Below are positions 9,471 through 19,959 of a stretch of 64,000 nt of DNA, piece after piece. Origin of the DNA: Streptomyces calvus (GTDB taxonomy: Bacteria > Actinomycetota > Actinomycetes > Streptomycetales > Streptomycetaceae); the NCBI RefSeq assembly GCF_006782915.1, contig NZ_VCNP01000027.1, positions 1 through 64,000 on the forward strand. Direction: 5' to 3'. Position numbers and translations under genes: made by a program. The notes under the pieces are model-generated. The model ran no database searches, had not been told where the DNA came from, and was given only the letters and a program-made list of their open reading frames with translations. Each line of letters begins with the position of its first letter. Position 1 is the stretch's first letter.

Positions 9471-11102
9471 TCAGCTCACCTTGATCTGGTCGTACACGGG
9501 GACGCTGAACGGGTTGAGCTTGACGTCGGAGAGCCGTTCCGACCAGCCGGCGCTGCCGTTCTGGTACCAGAGCGGGATGGCGGCCATCCTGTCCCGGACG
9601 ACCTCCTCGGCCTGCTGGAACAGCTTGATCGCCTCGGCGGTGTCGGTCTCCTGGTTGGCGCGGTCGACGAGGCGGTCGAACTCCTTGTCGGACCATTTGC
9701 CGTCGTTGGAGGAGGCGTTGGTGTAGTAGAGCGGCTGGAGGAAGTTCTGGATGAGCGGGTAGTCCATCTGCCAGCCGGCGCGGAACGGGCCGCCCATCTT
9801 CCGGCCGGTGATCTGGTTGCGGAAGTCGGCGAAGGTGCCGACCGGGTTGGCGGTGCAGGCGCGCTCGTTGTCCAGCGCGTTGTTGATGGAGTTGCAGACG
9901 GCGTTGACCCATTCGCGGTGCGAACCGGTGTCCGCGTTGAAGGTGATCGTCACCCGGCCGCCGGGCAGGCCGCCGCCCTCCTCGATGAGCTTCTTCGCCT
10001 CGTCGGGCCGGTACTCGCAGGCCTCGCCGCACAGGCCCTCCGCGAAGCCGCCGTCCTCGCCGAGGACGGGTGAGGTCCAGTCGGTGGCGGGGGTGCGGGT
10101 CTTCTGGAAGATCGTGTCGGTGATCTGCTTCCGGTCGATCGCCATGGACAGGCCCTTGCGGACCTTCTCCGTGCCGGGTTTGTTCCAGGCGTCGTCGTAG
10201 TAGGGGAAGGCGAGGGTCTGGATGATGCCGGCGGGCGTGTTGAGGTAGCGGTCGCCGAGGTCGTTCTTCACGTTCTTCAGCTGGGCCGCCGGGACGTCGT
10301 CCACCAGGTCGAGGTTGCCGGCCATCAGGTCGGTGTAGGCGGTGTTGTTGTCGGTGTAGACCTTCAGGTCCACGCCTCCGTTCTGCGCCTTGTCCTCGCC
10401 GGGGTAGTCCTCCCAGGTGCGCAGGGACATCTGCGAGCCGCGGGTGTAGGACTCGACCCGGTACGGGCCGTTGCCGACGGGCTTCCTGACCCAGGCGTCG
10501 TGGTCGTCGAAGAAGGCGCGGGGCAGCGGGGCGAAGGCGTTGTAGCCGAGGGTGTCGGGGAAGGTCGAGAAGGTCTGGGTGAGCTTCACGGTGAAGGTCC
10601 GCTCGTCGACGACCTTCAGCCCGGAGAGGGTGTCGGCGGTCTGCTTGCCGCCGTCCTCGGGGTGGACCTTGTCGTAGCCCTCGATGTAGCCGAAGAAGTA
10701 GGAGTTGCGCTGGTTGTTCCTCAGGCTCGCGCCGTAGTTCCAGGCGTCCACGAAGGAGCGGGCGGTGACCTTCTCGCCGTTGCTGAAGGTCCAGCCGTCC
10801 TTGACGGTGATGCGGAAGTTCCGCGAGTCGGAGGTCTCGATCCTCTCGGCGAGCATGTCCTTCGCCTCGCCGGTCTCCGGGTCGTAGCGCTTCAGCCCGC
10901 GGAAGATCATGTCGAGGACCTTGCCGCCCTGCACCTCGTTGGTGTTGGCCGGCTCCAGCGGGTTCTGCGGGTCGCCCCAGGAGGCGCTCAGCACGGCACC
11001 GGCGTCGCCGCTGCCGCCGCCGTTCCCGCCGCCGCAGGCGGTCGCGGCGAGAGCGACCGCCACCGCACAGGCGGCCCATCGGGCGTGCATGGCTCCGCGC
11101 AT
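9471..11102 (-). CDS. Oligopeptide-binding lipoprotein (SBP family 5) of the second transporter
   Basis: This 543-residue extracellular lipoprotein captures peptides for the downstream permease. I chose ATG 11102 because GAGGAGG lies seven bases upstream and the protein then begins with a lipoprotein signal ending in the lipobox AATACGGG. The mature chain shows the SBP_bac_5 pattern: GLKRYDPETGEAKDMLAE, then the KDGWTFSNGEKVTARSFVDA motif, and the C-terminal Trp-rich IPLWYQNGSAGW. It is the first gene of the operon and is preceded by the bldK terminator. In S. coelicolor the equivalent operon follows bldK directly (from memory, SCO5117-5121). Confidence 0.9.
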   Translation of the reverse strand: MRGAMHARWAACAVAVALAATACGGGNGGGSGDAGAVLSASWGDPQNPLEPANTNEVQGGKVLDMIFRGLKRYDPETGEAKDMLAERIETSDSRNFRITVKDGWTFSNGEKVTARSFVDAWNYGASLRNNQRNSYFFGYIEGYDKVHPEDGGKQTADTLSGLKVVDERTFTVKLTQTFSTFPDTLGYNAFAPLPRAFFDDHDAWVRKPVGNGPYRVESYTRGSQMSLRTWEDYPGEDKAQNGGVDLKVYTDNNTAYTDLMAGNLDLVDDVPAAQLKNVKNDLGDRYLNTPAGIIQTLAFPYYDDAWNKPGTEKVRKGLSMAIDRKQITDTIFQKTRTPATDWTSPVLGEDGGFAEGLCGEACEYRPDEAKKLIEEGGGLPGGRVTITFNADTGSHREWVNAVCNSINNALDNERACTANPVGTFADFRNQITGRKMGGPFRAGWQMDYPLIQNFLQPLYYTNASSNDGKWSDKEFDRLVDRANQETDTAEAIKLFQQAEEVVRDRMAAIPLWYQNGSAGWSERLSDVKLNPFSVPVYDQIKVS

Positions 11103-11231
11103 GGGTGCCTCCTCGTACGTGCGCTGGTCCCTGACGCCAATATCGGCGCAAGAGATCCGTCCCGCACACGCACGGCACCTGTCCGTGCCGGACACCAGCC
11201 ATATGTACGTACGGGGCACGCGGACGACGAA

Positions 11232-11270
11232 CGGCTGCCGTCCGCCTCACGGGGAGGCGGACGGCAGCCG
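11232..11270. terminator. Rho-independent-like terminator of the bldK operon
   Basis: A perfect 17-bp stem runs from 11232-11248 to 11254-11270 with a 5-base loop (ACGGG). It lies 18 bases past the stop of the last bldK gene and ahead of the second transporter operon, so the two operons are probably separate transcription units. Confidence 0.8.
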
Positions 11271-11287
11271 CTGCGTACGACGGGGCG

Positions 11288-12403
11288 TCAGTCCTTCTCG
11301 ACGTCCTCCAGGGCCTTCAGGGCCGGGTCGAGGACGATGTCCTCGGTACGGGCCCCGGTGCTCGGCTCCTCCGGGAAGTGGCAGGCCGTCAGGTGGCCCT
11401 CACGGTTGCCGGAGATCTGCACCAGCGGCGGCTCCTCGGTCGCGCACTTGTCCTGCGCCTTCCAGCAGCGGGTGCGGAAGCGGCAGCCGGACGGCGGCAT
11501 GATCGGCGAGGGGACGTCGCCGTAGAGCCGGATGCGCTCCCGGTTCTCCGTCTCGTCGTCCATGGCCACCTCGGGCACGGCCGACAGCAGCGCGTGGGTG
11601 TACGGGTGCCGGGGCCGGTTGTAGATGGAGTCCCGGTCACCGACCTCGACGACCTTGCCGAGGTACATCACGGCCACGCGCTGCGAGAAGTGCCGCACCA
11701 CCGCCAGGTCGTGGGCGATGAACAGGAAGGCGATGCCCAGCTCTTCCTGGACCTTCTGCAGCAGGTTGACGACCTGCGCCTGGATCGACACGTCCAGCGC
11801 GGAGACCGGCTCGTCCGCGACGATCAGCTTCGGGTTGAGCGCCAGGGCGCGGGCGACGCCGATGCGCTGGCGCTGGCCGCCGGAGAACTCGTGCGGGAAG
11901 CGGTTGTAGTGCTCCGGGTTGAGGCCGACGAGCTCGAGCAGCTCGCGGACCTTCTTCTCCCGGCCGCCCGCCGGGTTGATCCCGTTGACCTCCATCGGCG
12001 ACTTGATGATCGTGCCGACGGTCTGCCGCGGGTTCAGCGACGAGTACGGGTCCTGGAAGATCATCTGGATCTCGGACCGGACCGGCGCCAGCTGCCTGCG
12101 CTTGGCGTGCGTGATGTCCTGGCCCGCGTAGAGGATCTTGCCGCCGGTCGGTTCCAGGAGCCGGGTGATGAGCCGGCCCGTGGTCGACTTGCCGCAGCCC
12201 GACTCACCCACCAGGCCGACGCTCTCGCCGACGCCGACGGTCAGGTCGACGTTGTCGACGGCCTGCACGGCGCCGACCTTCCGTTTGATCGGGAAGCCGC
12301 CGTAGATCGGGAAGTGTTTGGTCAGGCCCTCCACCGTCAGCAGCGCCTCGGTGGACGCGCCGGTGGAGCCCTGCTGTGCGGGGAGGGTGAGGTTGTCGCT
12401 CAT
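11288..12403 (-). CDS. bldKE: BldK oligopeptide transporter ATP-binding protein (OppF type)
   Basis: The product is a 371-residue ABC ATPase. Walker A is [11 protein letters not shown], the signature is [19 protein letters not shown], and Walker B is [12 protein letters not shown]. The C-terminal [18 protein letters not shown] is the OppF-type oligo_HPY motif. It is the last gene of the five-gene bldK operon. In S. coelicolor BldK imports an oligopeptide signal needed to begin aerial growth. The letter E follows the published order (permease, binding protein, permease, ATPase, ATPase). Confidence 0.9.
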   Translation of the reverse strand: MSDNLTLPAQQGSTGASTEALLTVEGLTKHFPIYGGFPIKRKVGAVQAVDNVDLTVGVGESVGLVGESGCGKSTTGRLITRLLEPTGGKILYAGQDITHAKRRQLAPVRSEIQMIFQDPYSSLNPRQTVGTIIKSPMEVNGINPAGGREKKVRELLELVGLNPEHYNRFPHEFSGGQRQRIGVARALALNPKLIVADEPVSALDVSIQAQVVNLLQKVQEELGIAFLFIAHDLAVVRHFSQRVAVMYLGKVVEVGDRDSIYNRPRHPYTHALLSAVPEVAMDDETENRERIRLYGDVPSPIMPPSGCRFRTRCWKAQDKCATEEPPLVQISGNREGHLTACHFPEEPSTGARTEDIVLDPALKALEDVEKD

Positions 12404-12418
12404 GTCTCGGATCTCTCC

Positions 12419-13480
12419 CTAGCGCAGCCGGGGCTGGATCGTGTCGATGAATATGGTCTGCTTCTGCTCCGCCGTCAGATGGCACGCGCTGGCGCGGCCT
12501 TCGCCGAGCGCGGGACGCTCGGTGCTGCACAGGCTGCCCTGCACCTCGCCGGTGAAGGCGCAGCGCGGGTGGAAGGGGCAGCCGGAGGGCGGGTTCAGCA
12601 GGCTGGGCGGGGATCCGGGGATCGGGTTGAGGGCCTGGGAGGTGTCGCCGCCGAGGCGCGGCATCGAGCTGAGCAGGCCCCAGGTGTAGGGGTGCTTGGG
12701 CTCGCGCAGCACCTCGCGGACGCTGCCGCGCTCCACGGCCCGGCCCGAGTACATCACCAGCAGGTCGTCGGCCATGTCGGAGATGACGCCGAGGTCGTGG
12801 GTGATGAAGACGATCGCGGAGCCGAACTCCTGCTGGAGGTCCTTGAGCAGGTCCAGGATCTGCGCCTGTACCGTCACGTCCAGGGCCGTGGTCGGCTCGT
12901 CCGCGATCAGCAGGTCGGGGTCGCAGACCAGCGCCATGGCGATCATGGCGCGCTGGCGCATACCGCCGGAGAACTGGTGCGGGTAGTCGTCCACGCGGGT
13001 CTTGGGCTGCGGGATGCCGACCTTGGTCAGCATCTCGATCGCCCGTTCCCGGGCCTCCTTCTTGGAGGCGCCGGTGTGCTTCATGAACGGCTCGGCGATC
13101 TGCCGGCCCACCGTGTAGTACGGCGAGAGCGCCGTCAGCGGGTCCTGGAAGATCATCGCGACCTTGTTGCCGCGGAGCTTCTCCATCTCCTTCTCGGAGG
13201 CGGTGACCAGCTCCTGACCGTCGAGGAGGATCTCGCCCTCGACGGTGGTGGTCTTGGGGTTGTGCAGGCCGAGGACCGTCAGGTTGGTGACGGACTTGCC
13301 GGAGCCCGACTCGCCCACGATGCCGAGGGTCTTGCCGCGTTCGACGTCGAAGGACAGCCCGTCGACCGCCTTGACGATGCCGTCCTCAGTGGAGAACCGC
13401 ACCCGCAGGTCGCGGACCGAGAGGAAGGAATCCGGCCCGGTCGGGGCCTTCTCACCTTCGGTCTTGGTCAGAGTGGTCAC
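12419..13480 (-). CDS. bldKD: BldK oligopeptide transporter ATP-binding protein (OppD type)
   Basis: The 353-residue ATPase has Walker [11 protein letters not shown], signature [16 protein letters not shown] and Walker [13 protein letters not shown]. The C-terminal Cys-containing segment is [12 protein letters not shown]. It lies 10 bases downstream of the bldKC permease and 15 bases upstream of bldKE. The N-terminus [20 protein letters not shown] is a poorly conserved extension before the first strand. Confidence 0.9.
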   Translation of the reverse strand: MTTLTKTEGEKAPTGPDSFLSVRDLRVRFSTEDGIVKAVDGLSFDVERGKTLGIVGESGSGKSVTNLTVLGLHNPKTTTVEGEILLDGQELVTASEKEMEKLRGNKVAMIFQDPLTALSPYYTVGRQIAEPFMKHTGASKKEARERAIEMLTKVGIPQPKTRVDDYPHQFSGGMRQRAMIAMALVCDPDLLIADEPTTALDVTVQAQILDLLKDLQQEFGSAIVFITHDLGVISDMADDLLVMYSGRAVERGSVREVLREPKHPYTWGLLSSMPRLGGDTSQALNPIPGSPPSLLNPPSGCPFHPRCAFTGEVQGSLCSTERPALGEGRASACHLTAEQKQTIFIDTIQPRLR

Positions 13481-13490
13481 GGTGTTTCTC

Positions 13491-14468
13491 CTAGCTGAGC
13501 CGCACGCGCGGGTCGATGTAGGCGTACGCGAGGTCGACGACGATGTTCAGGAGCAGGATGAAGAAGGCCCCGAACAGCATGATGCCCATCGTCAGCGGCA
13601 GGTCCTTCGTCACCGAGGACTCGACCGCGAGACGGCCGAGGCCGGGCAGGTCGAAGGTGAACTCGGTGACCACGGCGCCGGCCAGCAGCGCGCTCAGGTC
13701 GATGCCGAGGATGGTGACGATCGGGATGAGCGAGCCGCGCCAGGCGTAGCGGAAGAAGACGTACCGCTGGGACATGCCCTTGGCGCGCGCCGTGCGGACG
13801 TGCTCCTCCTGGAGCTGCTCGATCATGGTCGAGCGCGACATACGCGTGTACTGCGCGGTGAAGATGGTGGCCATCACCGCCCAGGGGATGAGCAGGCCGA
13901 GCGCCCAGGTGGCCGGGTTCTCGGTGAAGGGGTGGTACTTGGGGTTCTCCATGAGGCCGGTGCTGTAGACCAGGATGCCGAGCACGATCGGGCCGAGCAG
14001 GTAGATCTGGAACGAGCTGAGCACGATCGAGGCACCGCTGACGAGCTTGTCGATCATGGTGCCGCGCTTCCAGGCGGCGAGCAGACCCGAGCCGAGGCCC
14101 AGGGTCAGGAAGATGACCAGACCGCCGACGGTCAGCGACAGCGTCAGCGGGAAGCGGTCGACGATGGAGTCCCAGACGAAGTCGCCGCTGTCGAAGGAGA
14201 CACCCAGGCACGGCGCGGAGCAGTGCCCCTGCGGGAAGTCACGGCCGGCCACGATGCCCGACATGAACTCCCAGAACTGGGTGGTGATGGGCTTGTCCAG
14301 GCCCAGGTTCTCGCGGATCACCGCGAGGTTCTCCGGCGAGCAGTTCTTGCCGCAGGACAGCGCAGCGAAGTCCTGGGGGATCGTATAGAACAGGAAGAAC
14401 GTGAAGGCGCCGATCAGGAACATGATGACGACGGCGCCGGTCAGCCTGCGGATGAGGAACTGAAGCAT
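13491..14468 (-). CDS. bldKC: BldK oligopeptide transporter permease (OppB type)
   Basis: This 325-residue membrane protein begins MLQFLIRRLTGAVVIMFLIG and ends in IVVDLAYAYIDPRVRLS, which marks it as the OppB-type permease. A Cys-containing periplasmic loop (LSCGKNCSPENLAV) follows the first helix, and the EAA-like loop is VRTARAKGMSQRYVFFRYAW. It is preceded by bldKB with a gap of about 100 bases. Confidence 0.9.
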   Translation of the reverse strand: MLQFLIRRLTGAVVIMFLIGAFTFFLFYTIPQDFAALSCGKNCSPENLAVIRENLGLDKPITTQFWEFMSGIVAGRDFPQGHCSAPCLGVSFDSGDFVWDSIVDRFPLTLSLTVGGLVIFLTLGLGSGLLAAWKRGTMIDKLVSGASIVLSSFQIYLLGPIVLGILVYSTGLMENPKYHPFTENPATWALGLLIPWAVMATIFTAQYTRMSRSTMIEQLQEEHVRTARAKGMSQRYVFFRYAWRGSLIPIVTILGIDLSALLAGAVVTEFTFDLPGLGRLAVESSVTKDLPLTMGIMLFGAFFILLLNIVVDLAYAYIDPRVRLS

Positions 14469-14572
14469 GGCGGGTGGATGCTCTCTTCGAAACGCGGCGG
14501 CAGGGAGGGGGTACCGTCCGCGGGGGTGTGCTCCGCCTGGCGCACACCCCCGCGGTCAGCCGAGCTGACGGG

Positions 14573-16375
14573 TTACGGCTTCTTCAGGTACAGGTCGTTG
14601 ATGTCGATGTAGCTCGACTCGTTGCTGTACCGGGCGCCACCGATGTTGGACCCGTAGAGCTGGATCTGCTTCGAGTAGTAGACCGGAGCGGCCGGGTTGA
14701 TCTCCTCCACGATGCGGTGGTGAGCCTGCTCCCAGGTCTTGGCGGCCTCTTCCGGCTCCTGCGTCAGAGCCTTCTCGATCAGCTCGTTGACCTGGGCGTC
14801 GTCGATGTGCGAGTAGTTCGACGCACCGTCCTGGACCTGCGTGCCGTCGTAGACCGGGGTGATGACCGTACCGGCGGACGGCCAGTCCTGGCCCCAACCG
14901 GTCATGTACAGGTCGTACGGGTTCTTCAGCTTGCCGACCTGCTCGTAGAAGCTGGCCCGGTCGATCTCCTTCGCCTGGACGTCGAAGCCGATCTTGTTGA
15001 GCGCGTCCTTGATGATGACCATCTGGGCCTGGCCGCGCGGGGTGTTGGAGTAGGCGTAGGTGAGCTTCGTGCCCTCCTTGAAGCCGGCCTCCTTCAGCAG
15101 CGCCTTGGCCTTCTCCGGGTCGCCGTTGGGCTTCTTCAGCTTGCCGAACGGGTCGTACGTCGGGTCGAAGTCCGGCAGGGTCGGGGCGAGCAGACCACCG
15201 GCGACCTCACCGCCGTAGCGACCGCCGTCCGCCTGGACCATGGACTGGTTCGGGATGGCGTAGGTGATCGCGTCGCGGATCTTCTTGTCCTTCAGCCGGT
15301 CGAGGTTGAAGGTCAGCTGCCACACGTAGGGCTGGTAGCCCTGGATGGTGCGCTTCTTGGTCTCCGCGTTGCCGATGACCGTGGACATCTGGGCCGGGTC
15401 CACCGAGTCCGTGAACTGGATGGCGTTCTTGGCCTCGCCCTGGTCGGCGATCAGACGCTTGGTCTGGCTGGGCTGGTCGATGGTGCTGGTGAAGTTGTAG
15501 CCGTCGACGTACTGGTGGCGCACCGAGTCCGTCTTCGGGTCCCACTGGTCGTTCTTGACCAGCTTCATCGACTTGCCCGACTTGTACTCGGCTATCTTGT
15601 AGGGGCCGAGCGCCGCCGGGGCGTCGTCGTACTTCTCCTTCGTGTCCTGCTTCTCGGGCACGATGGCGTAACCGGCCATGGCCAGGGCCTGCGGGAGGTC
15701 CGGGCGCGGCTGGTCGAAGTGGAAGACGACGGTCTTGTCGTCCGGGGTCTCCAGCACGGAGTCCGGCAGGTGCTTGCCCTTGTAGGGGCCGTCCGGCAGC
15801 GCCTTGCGGTAGTCGGGGCCCGACAGCCAGGTCTGGACGTAGGTCGGACCGTCGAAGATGACCTTCGAGTACTGGCGCTCGATGGTGTGGCGGACGTCGG
15901 CCGAGGTGATCTCGTTGCCGTCCTCGTCCTTGATGCCGTCCTTGAGCTTGTACGTCCAGGTCTTGCCGCCGTCGGACGACTGGCCGGAGTCGGTGGCGAT
16001 GTCACCGACGACGGTCAGGTTGCCCTCGTCGTCCTCCTGGAAGTTCGTCAGACCGCGGTGGACCAGGTTGGCGAACTGGCCGGCGTCGGAGACGTAGATC
16101 TGGCCCGGGTCCATGTGGGTCAGGTCCGACTGCATGTAGACGTTGATGAAGCCACCGGACTTGGCGCCGGCGATCTCCTCGGCCGGGCCGGTGGAGGCGG
16201 CGGCGTCACCGTAGGCGACCGGATCCTGCTGCTCGGCGGCGTCCTTCTGGGACTTGGAGTCGTCCTTGCCCTTGCTGCCGCCGCCGTTACCGCCGGAGCA
16301 GCCGGTGAGCGCCAGCGAGCCGGCCACGACGGCCACGGCGATGGCGCGCGCAGTGCGCGTTCTGATGGGCTTCAT
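14573..16375 (-). CDS. bldKB: BldK oligopeptide-binding lipoprotein
   Basis: The 600-residue SBP_bac_5 lipoprotein starts at ATG 16375 (MKPIRTRTARAIAVAV). Its signal peptide ends in the lipobox LTGCSGG and is followed by a Gly/Lys/Asp-rich linker. It is the substrate-capturing subunit of BldK: in S. coelicolor its loss blocks aerial hyphae and gives resistance to the toxic peptide bialaphos (established knowledge). Conserved family segments include the DGGKTWTYKLKDGIKD region and the C-terminal NPAAPVYYSKQIQLYGSN. It lies between the two permease genes, as in the published bldK order. Confidence 0.93.
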   Translation of the reverse strand: MKPIRTRTARAIAVAVVAGSLALTGCSGGNGGGSKGKDDSKSQKDAAEQQDPVAYGDAAASTGPAEEIAGAKSGGFINVYMQSDLTHMDPGQIYVSDAGQFANLVHRGLTNFQEDDEGNLTVVGDIATDSGQSSDGGKTWTYKLKDGIKDEDGNEITSADVRHTIERQYSKVIFDGPTYVQTWLSGPDYRKALPDGPYKGKHLPDSVLETPDDKTVVFHFDQPRPDLPQALAMAGYAIVPEKQDTKEKYDDAPAALGPYKIAEYKSGKSMKLVKNDQWDPKTDSVRHQYVDGYNFTSTIDQPSQTKRLIADQGEAKNAIQFTDSVDPAQMSTVIGNAETKKRTIQGYQPYVWQLTFNLDRLKDKKIRDAITYAIPNQSMVQADGGRYGGEVAGGLLAPTLPDFDPTYDPFGKLKKPNGDPEKAKALLKEAGFKEGTKLTYAYSNTPRGQAQMVIIKDALNKIGFDVQAKEIDRASFYEQVGKLKNPYDLYMTGWGQDWPSAGTVITPVYDGTQVQDGASNYSHIDDAQVNELIEKALTQEPEEAAKTWEQAHHRIVEEINPAAPVYYSKQIQLYGSNIGGARYSNESSYIDINDLYLKKP

Positions 16376-16475
16376 GATGCCGATGCACCTACCTGTCGAT
16401 AGTTGTCCACGAGTGCTGCCTGACGGTCCGGAAGCCCGGCACGGGGGCGGCAGCTCCCCCACCACCAATGGACGG

Positions 16476-17522
16476 TTAGCGTCCGGTCTTGGGGTCGAAT
16501 GCGTCCCGGACGGAGTCGCCGAGAAGGTTGAACGCGAGCACGAAGATCACCAACGCCGCGCCGGGGAAGAGCATGAACATCGGGTCCTGCTCGTACACGT
16601 CGGCGCCGATGGCGAACATGCGGCCCCAGTCCGGTGTCGGTTCGACGAAGCCGACGCCGATGAACGAGAGGAAGGCGATGGAGAGGATCGTGCTGGGCAG
16701 GATGTAGGTGGCCTGCACCAGGATCGGGGTCACGATGTTCGGCAGGATCTCCTTGCGCACGATGCGCCAGGGAGAGGCACCGGACACCTTGGCCGCCTCC
16801 ACGAACTCCCGGTCCGCCAGCGACAGCACGGAGCTGCGCACGAGACGGGCGAGGCCCATCCAGCCCAGGAACCACATCACCAGGACGATCGCCAGGGCCC
16901 GCAGATAGGTGGGGGTCTCGTCTGCGGGGGAGACGAACATCGCGGTCACGACGGGCATGAAGGCGATGAAGAAGAGCTGGCTCGGGAAGGCCAGGAAGAA
17001 GTCGGTGACCCGGCCCAGCCAGTAGTCCACGCGGCCTCCGAAGAAGCCGCTCACCATGCCGATGATCACGCCGGTGACGACGCAGAGCGTCGTGACGACG
17101 ACCGCCATGTACAGCGAGGTGCGCATGCCGTACAGGAGCATCGTGAACACGTCACGACCGAGCTTGGGCTCCACGCCGAACCAGAAGTCGCCCGACATGC
17201 CACCGAAGGCACCGGTGGGCATGGCGAAGTCGTCCAGGAGGAACGGGTAGTCCGGCTCCTGGGCGTACAGCGTGTAGGGGTTCTTGCCGTACACCTTCGC
17301 GATGAGCGGAGCCAGCGCCGCGACCGCGAAAAAGAAAATCACTACGCACGCGGAAACGACTCCGGTACGGTCGCGTTTGAAGCGCTGCCACATCAACTGG
17401 CCGGGGGAACGACCCTCGGGCTGCTTCTCGCCCTTGGCGACCTCGTTCTCGGTGGTCGCTGCGAGCTCAGGGTCCAAGACAGCCGCGGACCCGGAGTCCT
17501 CGGCCTTGATTGGACTGGTCAT
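16476..17522 (-). CDS. bldKA: BldK oligopeptide transporter permease (OppC type), first gene of the operon
   Basis: The 348-residue permease has a long soluble N-terminus (MTSPIKAEDSGSAAVLDPEL) before the first helix at about residues 55-80. Five further helices follow, with an EAA loop around VEAAKVSGASPWRIVRKEIL. The C-terminus NLLGDSVRDAFDPKTGR is typical of OppC subunits. As the promoter-proximal gene it follows a long, relatively AT-rich leader region that probably carries the operon promoter. Confidence 0.9.
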   Translation of the reverse strand: MTSPIKAEDSGSAAVLDPELAATTENEVAKGEKQPEGRSPGQLMWQRFKRDRTGVVSACVVIFFFAVAALAPLIAKVYGKNPYTLYAQEPDYPFLLDDFAMPTGAFGGMSGDFWFGVEPKLGRDVFTMLLYGMRTSLYMAVVVTTLCVVTGVIIGMVSGFFGGRVDYWLGRVTDFFLAFPSQLFFIAFMPVVTAMFVSPADETPTYLRALAIVLVMWFLGWMGLARLVRSSVLSLADREFVEAAKVSGASPWRIVRKEILPNIVTPILVQATYILPSTILSIAFLSFIGVGFVEPTPDWGRMFAIGADVYEQDPMFMLFPGAALVIFVLAFNLLGDSVRDAFDPKTGR

Positions 17523-17963
17523 CTTGTTCGTCCCCCGGGGGGTTGGAGAGTTGAGCGCAGCACAGATACCGGCAGGTTCTGTGGTTTGGGGGAACTTTCG
17601 CCAAACGAGTCAACGCGCGTCAAGGGCGGAAGACATAGGGATCTCCCTACCGTCCATATTTTGAGCAAAAATTGCAAAGATTGACATCTGCGCGCGCTTG
17701 ACACCTCTGGATGCATTCCGGCGAATCGGACAAATGCAGTCACCATTTTGTTTACATGTCCGAAACGTGTTGGCGCCTACACCGGTATCCGAACAGATAC
17801 TCCTGGCTCTCCCGGCACCGGGGTGCCGACGGGCGCGCGAGGGCGGACCTCGCGGCGGCCCCGTACCATGGGGTGAGGCCGAGGCGTGTTCAGCCCGGCA
17901 GGGCCCGCACACCACCGATGCTCGTGCGGGGCATTCCTCAGCACTCCCGGGAGTACGCCTTTT
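17523..17963. promoter_or_regulatory. Divergent regulatory region between bldKA and typA
   Basis: These 441 bases hold no convincing gene. The stretch 17650-17770 is much richer in A/T than the surroundings and contains a near-perfect palindrome TTTTGAGCAAAA (17659-17670) and two TTGACA hexamers on the plus strand (about 17680-17702). I could not place a matching -10 box with confidence. Both the bldK operon (minus) and typA (plus) must be controlled from here. Confidence 0.55.
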
Positions 17964-19880
<1,917 letters not shown>

Positions 19881-19904
19881 TCCCGGCCCGGCCGACGGAC
19901 ATCA

Positions 19905-19938
19905 CAAGCGGCACACCCCGCCCGGGGTGTGCCGCTTG
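19905..19938. terminator. Bidirectional terminator between typA and the orphan binding protein
   Basis: The arms CAAGCGGCACACCCCG (19905-19920) and CGGGGTGTGCCGCTTG (19923-19938) are perfectly complementary, so the hairpin has a very small loop. It lies between two convergent genes. Confidence 0.8.
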
Positions 19939-19959
19939 CCGTTTGCCGCGCCGGGTGCG

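Noticed and set aside
7849..11250. Minus-strand open frame of about 1130 codons across the second transporter operon
   Set aside because: It runs in another frame of the permease and binding-protein genes, with Arg/Pro-rich text. The operon genes have clear domains and overlapping starts.
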